Part shown: one piece after another, positions 1 through 9,022 of the stretch
Numbering within the stretch: position 1 is the stretch's first letter
How the letters are laid out: each line of letters opens with the position of its first letter
DNA from: Lutraria lutraria
Taxonomy: Eukaryota > Mollusca > Bivalvia > Venerida > Mactridae
Direction: 5' to 3'
Assembly (NCBI GenBank): GCA_964023205.1
Contig: OZ026835.1
Coordinates: forward strand, 12,420,414-12,484,413
DNA length: 64,000 nt
Program-made: the position numbers and the translations under genes
The notes under the pieces: model-generated
What the model was told of the DNA's origin: nothing
Seen by the model: the letters and a program-made list of their open reading frames with translations, nothing else
The model's database searches: none

Positions 1-589
1 ATTTGTTAAGTATTGTTTGCACATTAAGGGATTGAAAAAAAATTGAAACTGGTAGTTATCAGAGAGACATTATTCTTAATTTCACATCCTGTCTGCGGTT
101 CACTCCAAAAAGCTTTTGAACAGCTGATACACACGCATATTATACACATATTATGTATCCAGTTAATAATCACACTAGTACCAAGGTAACTGCAGAGTGG
201 TGAACATGAGAACCGCCTATTCAGCGCTGTGTCAACGCGCGTCTTTGAAAATCCATTAATGAGTACATGTAGACTTATTTTATTGGTGCTGTACTGAGGT
301 GTCAACCAACAAAATTCTGCTACAAAAGTTGTCCCAAACACTAGAATTAATTTCCGTAGAATTCTACAGGGATTATACTAATTGCGCTAACTTAGAATCG
401 TAGAACATTGTTATAAACAGCATACAACTTATTCAAGCTCCTGAACACCATATTCTAAGGAAGTCGTGTCACTATCCTTCACAAGTTGTCCTCTCGGTGA
501 TTTGATAGTCCTTCACTACCGTACAATTACATTAAATATTACATTTTATATGCACAGGTAGCACATATTATTTACATATGATGCATAAC
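1..589. other. Left edge, no gene seen
   Basis: AT-rich DNA without a convincing exon, RNA gene or repeat that I can name. An open frame of about 105 codons on the minus strand (24-341) has no recognisable domain or splice context and is probably chance. Confidence 0.5.
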
Positions 590-985
590 TTGGCCCCGGT
601 TATAAAACTTGAGAAGAGTCTCTGAGCTCAAATCTTAATTCCATTCTCAAAGTATTATGTTTAAAAATAAAAAGCTGATTCACGTTTAAATACATATTCA
701 GATGAATTATGCTGTCAGATTAATATAAATCAATAATATCATCAGTGCCTAGTAATAACTAAGAAACGTTAAAATGAAAGAGATTTGAGCTCAGGGACTG
801 TTCTCAAGTTTTATAACCTCAGGGCCAGATAAAATGGAAAAACATGAGGACAGTCTCCGAGCTCAAGTCCCATTTCCATTCTCATTGTACATGTACATTT
901 TTTGTATCATGTTTGAACAGATATAACTGTTTAATGTTTAGATACACGTTCAGGTCAACTATGCTAATAGAATGATATATAACTG
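590..985. repeat. Inverted repeat with a related direct copy
   Basis: About 48 bp at 590-637 (ttggccccggttataaaact...) recurs as its reverse complement at about 781-828, leaving a loop of roughly 145 bp. The segment after the left arm (about 605-730, 'gagctcaaatct..attctca') recurs in diverged direct form at about 845-985. The arrangement resembles a short hairpin-forming interspersed repeat. The same 'gagctca' words appear in the decayed left edge of the adjacent minisatellite, so the two may be related. I could not assign a family. Confidence 0.6.
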
Positions 986-1044
986 ATATCAACATTGTTT
1001 TTATAATATTGAATAGAAACATCGAAATATAATTTTTGAGATTA

Positions 1045-4000
1045 TAGACCAATCTCAAGGCAAAATGTGATATTTGAGCTCAGTGAGCAAACACAATAGA
1101 AACATCAAAAGACAAAATTCGATATTCAAGTTCAGACAGCAATAGAAACAACAAAAGACAAAATGTGATATTTTAGTTTAGACAGCAATCTCAATAGAAA
1201 CAACAAAAGACAAAATGTGTTATTCTAGTTTAGACAGCAATCTCAATAGAAACAACGATAGACAAAATGTGATATTTCAGTTTAGACAGCAATCTCAATA
1301 GAAACAACGATAGACAAAATGTGATATTTCAGTTTAGACAGCAATCTCAATAGAAACAACGATAGACAAAATGTGATATTTTAGTTTAGACAGCAATCTC
1401 AATAGAAACAACAAAAGACAAAATGTGATATTTCTAAGTTGAGACAGCAATCTCAATAGAAACAACAAAAGACAAAATGTGATATTTCAGTTTAGACAAC
1501 AATCTCAATAGAAACAACAAAAGACAAAATGTGATATTTTAGTTCAGATAGCAATCTCAATAGAAACATCAAACGACAAAATGTGATATTTTAGTTTAGA
1601 CAGCAATCTCAATAGGAACAACAAAAGACAAAATGTGATATTTTAGTTCAGACAGCAATCTCAATAGAAACAACAAAAGACAAAATGTGATATTTCAGTT
1701 TAGACAGCAATCTCAATAGAAACAACAAAAGACAAAATGTGATATTTTAGTTCAGATAGCAATCTCAATAGAAACACCAAACGACAAAATGTGATATTTT
1801 AGTTTAGACAGCATTCTCAATAGAAACAACAAAAGACAAAATGTGTTATTCTAGTTCAGACAGCAATCTCAATAGAAACAACGATAGACAAAATGTGATA
1901 TTTCAGTTTAGACAGCAATCTCAATAGAAACAACGATAGACAAAATGTGATATTTCAGTTTAGACAGCAATCTCAATAGAAACAACGATAGACAAAATGT
2001 GATATTTTAGTTTAGACAGCAATCTCAATAGAAACAACAAAAGACAAAATGTGATATTTCTAAGTTGAGACAGCAATCTCAATAGAAACAACAAAAGACA
2101 AAATGTGATATTTCAGTTTAGACAGCAATCTCAATAGAAACAACAAAAGACAAAATGTGATATTTAAGTTTAGACAGCAATCTCAATAGAAACAACGATA
2201 GACAAAATGTGATATTTTAGTTTAGACAGCAATCTCAATAGAAACAACAAAAGACAAAATGTGATATTTCTAAGTTGAGACAGCAATCTCAATAGAAACA
2301 ACAAAAGACAAAATGTGATATTTTAGTTTAGACAGCAATCTCAATAGAAACAACAAAAGACAAAATGTGATATTTTAGTTCAGACAGCAATCTCAATAGA
2401 AACAACAAAAGACAAAATGTGATAGTTTAGTTCAGACAGCAATCTCAATAGAAACAACAAAAGACAAAATGTGATATTTCAGTTTAGACAGCAATCTCAA
2501 TAGAAACAACAAAAGACAAAATGTGATATTTTAGTTCAGATAGCAATCTCAATAGAAACATCAAACGACAAAATGTGATATTTTAGTTTAGACAGCAATC
2601 TCAATTGGAACAACAAAAGACAAAATGTGATATTTTAGTTCAGACAGCAATCTCAATAGAAACAACAAAAGACAAAATGTGATATTTCAGTTTAGACAAC
2701 AATCTCAATAGAAACAACAAAAGACAAAATGTGATATTTTAGTTCAGATAGCAATCTCAATAGAAACATCAAACGACAAAATGTGATATTTTAGTTTAGA
2801 CAGCAATCTCAATAGGAACAACAAAAGACAAAATGTGATATTTTAGTTCAGACAGCAATCTCAATAGAAACAACAAAAGACAAAATGTGATATTTCAGTT
2901 TAGACAGCAATCTCAATAGAAACAACAAAAGACAAAATGTGATATTTTAGTTCAGATAGCAATCTCAATAGAAACATCAAACGACAAAATGTGATATTTT
3001 AGTTTAGACAGCATTCTCAATAGAAACAACAAAAGACAAAATGTGTTATTCTAGTTCAAACAGCAATCTCAATAGAAACAACGATAGACAAAATGTGATA
3101 TTTCAGTTTAGACAGCAATCTCAATAGAAACAACGATAGACAAAATGTGATATTTCAGTTTAGACAGCAATCTCAATAGAAACAACGATAGACAAAATGT
3201 GATATTTCAGTTTAGACAGCAATCTCAATAGAAACAACAAAAGACAAAATGTGATATTTCTAAGTTGAGACAGCAATCTCAATAGAAACAACAAAAGACA
3301 AAATGTGATATTTCTAAGTTGAGACAGCAATCTCAATAGAAACAACAAAAGACAAAATGTGATATTTCAGTTTAGACAGCAATCTCAATAGAAACAACAA
3401 AAGACAAAATGTGATATTTCTAAGTTGAGACAGCAATCTCAATAGAAACAACAAAAGACAAAATGTGATATTTCTAAGTTGAGACAGCAATCTCAATAGA
3501 AACAACAAAAGACAAAATGTGATATTTCAGTTTAGACAGCAATCTCAATAGAAACAACAAAAGAGAAAATGTGATATTTCAGTTTAGACAGCAATCTCAA
3601 TAGAAACAACAAAAGACAAAATGTGATATTTAAGTTTAGACAGCAATCTCAATAGAAACAACGATAGACAAAATGTGATATTTTATTTTAGACAGCAATC
3701 TCAATAGAAACAACAAAAGACAAAATGTGATATTTCTAAGTTGAGACAGCAATCTCAATAGAAACAACAAAAGACAAAATGTGATATTTTAGTTTAGACA
3801 GCAATCTCAATAGAAACAACAAAAGACAAAATGTGATATTTTAGTTCAGACAGCAATCTCAATAGAAACAACAAAAGACAAAATGTGATACTTTAGTTCA
3901 GACAGCAATCTCAATAGAAACAACAAAAGACAAAATGTGATATTTCAGTTTAGACAGCAATCTCAATAGAAACAACAAAAGACAAAATGTGATATTTTAG

Positions 4001-4572
4001 TTTAGACATCAATCTCAATAGGAACAACAAAAGACAAAATGTGATATTTTAGTTCAGACAGCAATCTCAATAGAAACAACAAAAGACAAAATGTGATATT
4101 TCAGTTTAGACAGCAATCTCAATAGAAACAACAAAAGACAAAATGTGATATTTTAGTTTAGACAGCAATCTCAATAGAAACAACAAAAGACAAAATGTGA
4201 TATTTTTGTTTAGACAGCAATCTCAATAGGAACAACAAAAGACAAAATGTGATACTTTAGTTCAGACAGCAATCTCAATAGAAACAACAAAAGACAAAAT
4301 GTGATATTTTAGTTTAGACATCAATCTCAATAGGAACAACAAAAGACAAAATGTGATATTTTAGTTCAGACAGCAATCTCAATAGAAACAACAAAAGACA
4401 AAATGTGATATTTCAGTTTAGACAGCAATCTCAATAGAAACAACAAAAGACAAAATGTGATATTTTAGTTTAGACAGCAATCTCAATAGAAACAACAAAA
4501 GACAAAATGTGATATTTTTGTTTAGACAGCAATCTCAATAGGAACAACAAAAGACAAAATGTGATATTTTAA
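1045..4572. repeat. Minisatellite, ~52-bp unit, nearly 70 copies
   Basis: A tandem array whose unit reads roughly gacagcaatctcaatagaaa + caacaaaagacaaaatgtga + tatttcagttta. Units are degenerate at 1,045-1,155 and near-identical from there to an abrupt end at about 4,572. Recurrent variants (acgatagac for acaaaagac; tctaagttga for tcagttta; agatagc/catcaaacgac pairs) appear in the same order more than once, for example near 1,210, 1,845 and 3,045, which shows a higher-order structure. Long minus-strand open frames across it are a by-product of the period and are not genes. Confidence 0.95.
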
Positions 4573-4985
4573 CCGTTCAATGTCCATTCTTTCAACATAA
4601 GACCGAGATGTTTCCATCGCAGCAGTTTCATTTAAGTTAACACCAACTAGTCAAAATCGAAAAAAAAACATATTCAGGTATAACAAATCACTTACATGTA
4701 TACATATGACTGTGTGATATTTGGCGAACACAAGCAGAGGCGACCGACGTAAGTCTGAAGAGCAAAGTGAGCTAGGAGACGAACTTTTCAGCAGAATTTT
4801 GCCAAAAAAGTACAGTAGTAGTTTTACCCTTTGTATGTGTAAACAAATGGTGAATACAAGGTACCCAAGCAGGTTCACAGTATGTTTGCTTTTGTGCGTT
4901 TGTATTTGAATGGGTTTAATAAAAAAGCTCACGAAGTAATTCGATTCTTTTAATAATATTAGTTGTGTTTTTTTTTATATTTTTC
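4573..4985. other. Spacer between minisatellite and transposon-like element
   Basis: No supported gene. Overlapping open frames on both strands (4,651-4,932 minus, 4,721-4,909 plus) have no recognisable domain and no matching splice context. Confidence 0.5.
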
Positions 4986-4990
4986 TCAAT

Positions 4991-5700
4991 CACGGTGCGA
5001 ATACCACGTGACTTTTTGCTAAGGTTGGGTGCTCCAACAATGGCGGATTCCGTCGATTCAGGTAAGATTTTTCATCCTTGTAGTCTTATATGTACTTTAT
5101 ATTAAAAAAGCTCTTCGCTAGAGCCCGGCCATTTCAAAAACTCACCCTCGGTTGTAGAATATTTAGCTTAATATCCCCTAGTTAAATCGTAAAGTGTCAC
5201 CGCGCATTTTTCATATACACAATGTAAGTAGCTAATGTGGGGTGAATTTTTATATTTTAAGGAATTATCCCCTTTGGGCGGATTTACATGGTTGTTAATT
5301 TGGCGCATGATAACAAAACGCCTTTCTAACACGTTACAATCAAATAGTGTCGGTTAATTCTCCAATTTGAGATGTTATGGTCAGGGAGATGACAATGCTA
5401 ATAATGGGTGACAAAAATATTATGCTAATGTTGAGTGAAAATGCTAAGGATGGGTGTCATAAAAATGTAAGAACTTTCATCCTTGTTCCAGATATGCCCT
5501 TTTCACCAATTTTAGTTTTATCGGTCGGCACTTAACCAGAAGCCATTGTCGAAGAATATTGACATCTTGTTTATAACATACAGTGATCTGCGATTATTTG
5601 CAATGTATGTTTTCTGATTCCAGGTGTAAAGTGCATCAAAAAGAGGTAAACTTGTCACTGCACGCTGCGAACAGGCTCCAAAAGAGACTTTCAATGCAAA
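4991..5700 (+). repeat. Left terminal inverted repeat
   Basis: This arm pairs with 7,853-8,562. It holds an E-box-like CCACGTGAC near 5,004, a YY1-like ATGGCGG context and an exon-like segment at 5,040-5,061 followed by a consensus GTAAGA donor. A second potential acceptor (ttccag, near 5,625) precedes a stretch that differs from the right arm by several substitutions. Similarity to the right arm is lost at about 5,700. Confidence 0.85.
5040..5061 (+). other. First-exon-like segment inside left TIR
   Basis: An ATG in the context caacaATGGCGG opens seven codons (MADSVDS) plus one base, followed by the strong donor GTAAGA. The identical segment lies in the other arm on the opposite strand, so both point into the element. 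It looks like an internal promoter plus a first coding exon. Joining it to the next obvious acceptor in the arm (about 5,625) soon reaches a stop, so no intact product is supported. Confidence 0.4.
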
Positions 5701-5960
5701 AATACCTTGATATTTCCACCAACTGACAATGCCAGCAACAAAAAAAACATAGGAAGTATTTATGCGCGCAGTGATCAGCGCACCGGAAAAACATGAAATC
5801 ACATCGCATTTCTCTACACAGTCCAAGGGTATCCAATCCTTAAAACACAACGACTAAGCCATTGAAAAGTAAGGGGATGTGAAAGACTTGCGGAGTTTGC
5901 AGTGACAAAGATACAGGAACACACGGTTAAACATGCTGAAAAGCTCGGTAGTGACTTATA

Positions 5961-6404
5961 CTAGCTGATGCGAAAAATGCTGCAGAAATAGTAGCTTAGT
6001 GTCAAAGAAAGCAACATGAACGAATTATGAAAGAAAACGACGAAGTTCTTGCGCATCAACACTTTGTTCTGTAACACTTGACAATGTGGCTTAATCCATA
6101 GCAAGTGGAGATATGTATAGTAACACTTAGGTAAACTGATATCTTCACAAAAACGAAGCAACTTTGTTGTTTTATTATTTTGTTGACGTCGTTTTAGAAT
6201 TTGAGGCCAGAATGACCGCAATGTGTTGGAAATCGCACGGGCTGGCTCATTTGTGAATTTTATATATACAGTGACAGAAATATCCGCAACATATTGCTTC
6301 CTGTAGACCGGAAGTAGATTCGAGTGTATTGTATTACCAAGGTAAAGAAGAACTATACAACTCAGTGTTAAGTGGTGGGTAAACATTTTCCTCCATAACA
6401 ACAA
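5961..6404 (-). CDS. Possible 147-codon open frame, function unknown
   Basis: The longest open frame in the window outside the assigned genes and repeats. From its second Met the product begins MFTHHLTLSCIVLLYLGN, a hydrophobic stretch that could act as a signal peptide or anchor. It continues with a basic middle and ends in a second hydrophobic stretch (FMLLSLTLSYYF). I recognise no family. It lies inside the TIR element, downstream of the exon-like segment of the right arm and in the same direction, so it could be a coding remnant. An open frame of this length is unusual but possible by chance in DNA this AT-rich. Confidence 0.2.
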   Translation of the reverse strand: MLLWRKMFTHHLTLSCIVLLYLGNTIHSNLLPVYRKQYVADISVTVYIKFTNEPARAISNTLRSFWPQILKRRQQNNKTTKLLRFCEDISLPKCYYTYLHLLWIKPHCQVLQNKVLMRKNFVVFFHNSFMLLSLTLSYYFCSIFRIS

Positions 6405-6747
6405 TGACTATCACGTTTTACATTCTTCTACATTCGCTATTTCTGTTTGCCTGTTTCCGTAATAAATTACATATTCATACTCACCATCATTATTTAAATG
6501 TGATGTTACTTGCAAACTGAATTTAACAGACAAGCAATCTGTTCTAATCGTATTTCTAAATCCATATATTATTAAGATTTTCAAATGTTATACATGTACT
6601 GTCAAAATAGCGTTTTCTTGCTAAATAAAGCATTCCGGGTTTTGGGTATAGGTATAATGTATTCAGAGCATTGCTCTATTTTCAGTAATATTCAGTGATA
6701 AGATCTACCAATGGAAAATTGCAACATTTATCAGTATGACATTATTT

Positions 6748-6856
6748 TAGTCCCCTACTGGTTTTATCGGAGCAAAGGGGTTCGGCAAATAAATTTTGAC
6801 CACAGAATCACCTTACACTTGATATATTATTAACCTCTTTGAATCGGAGGGGACTA
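6748..6856. repeat. Short palindromic-ended repeat
   Basis: A ~109-bp segment starts TAGTCCCCTAC and ends GGAGGGGACTA, so its ends are inverted copies. It resembles a small MITE or MITE fragment nested in the larger TIR element. No clear target duplication could be fixed. Confidence 0.5.
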
Positions 6857-7852
6857 TACGTTTACCTTCCATCTGTACAGTGTGATTACTCGAACAAATA
6901 TGTAGGCTAGGTTTATGGAACTTAGGGTGTAGTTACTAGTTGAGCAAAAATATAGATTAGAAATCCTTTTAATTTTTTTGGTCAGACTAAAAGATGTACA
7001 CACATTAGTCCGGTAGGGACTGATGTGTTTGTTACAATAACCCGTCACTTGTTACAGAACCCTTATAGTGACATTCGCTTTTCCTTTTTTTCATGACTAA
7101 TTCGTCATCCCTAACTGTTAATTCGTTTTAAAACTGTGGTTAATATAAATGATGAGCAATATATATTGTACCCGATGTTGTAAATATTCTATTAAATGGT
7201 GTATTATATAGGTCTGTTTTAACAACTGCAAGCCATACATGAGTGTATTTATTCGATTTAATACCACTCGTCTCCAGTGTTTAAAAGTGCATACCATACC
7301 AGCTGCTATGAAAAGCTAAGGTGATTGAACCATAACGTTTCATTGTCACGAAATGCCAATATAAACAACACAATTACACATTGGATACTCTTTATTATCA
7401 TTATGATTAATCTCTGATTCTAAACGTACTTAGATCATTAAAATTACTTCGAATAATATTTACTTGTTTTCAATTTGCATGGTGCATACAACAGATGCGT
7501 TACATAAACCAAAGACAATGATACACAAAATATGACATTTAAATTAAATAAACATATGTATACATCTCTTTTGGAGAGTGTGGACAATGTTGCACATATC
7601 AGTATTGTCATTGAAGGAACTCAATTAAACTTAGTCTCCCAGTTTTCAATGATCCGTTCATATCAAAACCTGTTTTAACTTTATTATGATAACTTTATAT
7701 GAAAGTGTCACTAAACGAATTGATCTCGTTTTGTTGACGAGCAGTAACTTCATTTTCTTCCATACTTCGTTATGTTCGCTTTCTTGCAGACCAACTGTTG
7801 ACATTCTGCAATTATAGGGTTTTGTGACTTTGTAGATGACGTTGACATTTTT

Positions 7853-8562
7853 TGTACTGAAAGTCTTTTTCGAGTCGGTTCGCAGCGTGAAGTGACAAGT
7901 TTACCTCTTTTTGACACACTTTACACCTGAAATCAGAAAACATACCAAATAATCACTGATCACTGTATGTTATAAACAAGATATCCATATTCTTCGACAA
8001 TGACTTCTGGTTAAGTGCCGACCGATAAAACTAAAATTTGTGAAAAAGGCATATCTAGAACCAGTTAACAATAGAAAGTTCTTACATTTTTATGACACCC
8101 ATCCTTAGCATTTTCACCCAACATTAGCATAATATTTTTGGCACCCATCATTAGCATTGTCATCTCCCTGACTATAGCATCACAAATTGGAGAATTAACC
8201 GACAATATTTGATTGTAACGTGTTAGAAAGGCGTTTTGTTATCATGCGCTAAATTAACAACCATGTAAATCCGCCCAAAGGGGATAATTCCTTAAAATAT
8301 AAAAAATTCACCCCACATTAGCTACTTACATTGTGTATATGAAAAATGCGCGGTGACACTTTACGATTTAACTAGGGGATATTAAGCTAAATATTCTACA
8401 ACCGAGGGTGAGTTTTTGAAATGGCCGGGCTCTAGCGAAGAGCTTTTTTAATATAAAGTACATATAAGACTACAAGGATTAAAAATCTTACCTGAATCGA
8501 CGGAATCCGCCATTGTTGGAGCACCCAACCTTAGCAAAAAGTCACGTGGTATTCGCACCGTG
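7853..8562 (-). repeat. Right terminal inverted repeat
   Basis: Reverse-complement partner of 4,991-5,700. Read on the minus strand it starts CACGGTGCGAATACC, then carries the same ATGGCGG first-exon-like segment (8,513 down to 8,492) and GTAAGA donor. Further in, after a ttcag acceptor near 7,930, another reading frame has a CxxC pair and later Cys/His residues (CKVCQKEVNLSLHAANRL...), which faintly resembles a zinc-binding module. The left arm has lost the second Cys of that pair. Confidence 0.85.
8492..8513 (-). other. First-exon-like segment inside right TIR
   Basis: Identical to the segment at 5,040-5,061 but on the minus strand: ATG, seven codons MADSVDS, then a GTAAGA donor. It faces into the element, toward the minus-strand open frame at 5,961-6,404. 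Whether it is transcribed cannot be told from sequence. Confidence 0.4.
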
Positions 8563-8891
8563 TCAATGCTAAAAGCAAATAGCCGCGGCCGTTGTCCAGT
8601 GCTTGCAACGTGGCAGCCGTGGTTCGGATCCAAGTTTCGGCAGGTCATAACCATCTCTTAACTTTTGACATAAATGTCGATTTTCCTCGATATGTGAAGA
8701 AGTTGGTTAGGTGACCCAGTCGCCGGCCCGTGTATAACTGGATATCGTTGGAAAACGGCGTTATAACGTACCCGTTAGAACAAAACCAAATAACATCGAC
8801 TAAATTGAATAAAATGTATAATTTATGTTTAATCGGAACTTGACGAAAATAATTTGTCATGTTTGTTATGACGCGCTTCGATAGTCTGAAT

Positions 8892-8922
8892 GCGCATGCG
8901 CGACCGGAACGTCATGACGTCA
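8892..8922 (+). promoter_or_regulatory. NRF1 and CRE sites of the repeat-protein gene
   Basis: A perfect NRF1 palindrome GCGCATGCGC (8,892-8,901) is followed 13 bp later by a perfect CRE, TGACGTCA (8,915-8,922). They sit about 100-130 bp upstream of the first ATG of the repeat-protein gene in a locally GC-richer stretch. This is typical of a TATA-less housekeeping or germline promoter. The transcription start is probably between here and 9,022. Confidence 0.65.
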
Positions 8923-9022
8923 TAGACGCCGTCACTTAGACACCGTTTGTTGTTAGATCCAGCGCTGAATAACTTCGACATCAATCATCAATATGTAAAT
9001 AAATGTGTACTTAACACATCAA

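Larger units (their letters stand above)
5701..7852. other. Interior of the TIR element
   Basis: About 2.15 kb of AT-rich sequence between the two arms. It holds one unexpectedly long minus-strand open frame (5,961-6,404) and a small palindromic repeat (6,748-6,856). I see no transposase catalytic motif and no similarity between its left and right halves. Confidence 0.6.
4986..8567. mobile_element. DNA transposon-like element, ~710-bp TIRs, 5-bp TSD
   Basis: The sequence from 4,991 inward (CACGGTGCGAATACCACG...) recurs as its reverse complement from 8,562 inward, with few mismatches for several hundred bases and similarity to about 5,700 and 7,853. The arms are directly flanked by the same pentamer, TCAAT (4,986-4,990 and 8,563-8,567), as expected of a target-site duplication. 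Five-bp duplications with CAC..TG termini are known from Transib and RAG-like transposons, so that superfamily is my leading guess. The very long TIRs are more like foldback elements. No complete transposase is visible in the ~2.15-kb interior, so the copy is probably non-autonomous. Confidence 0.75.

Noticed and set aside
3160..3508. Leu-rich repeated open frames on the minus strand
   Set aside because: They are translations of the 52-bp minisatellite; the repetition follows the DNA period and there is no start, splice or domain support.
1045..4572. CRISPR-like array
   Set aside because: The whole 52-bp unit is repeated with no unique spacers and the window is eukaryotic; it is an ordinary tandem repeat.
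4991..8562. The inverted arms as a simple assembly artefact or segmental palindrome
   Set aside because: The arms differ at scattered positions, have a unique interior of ~2.15 kb, and are flanked by matching TCAAT pentamers, which fits transposition better. A long-read check is still needed.
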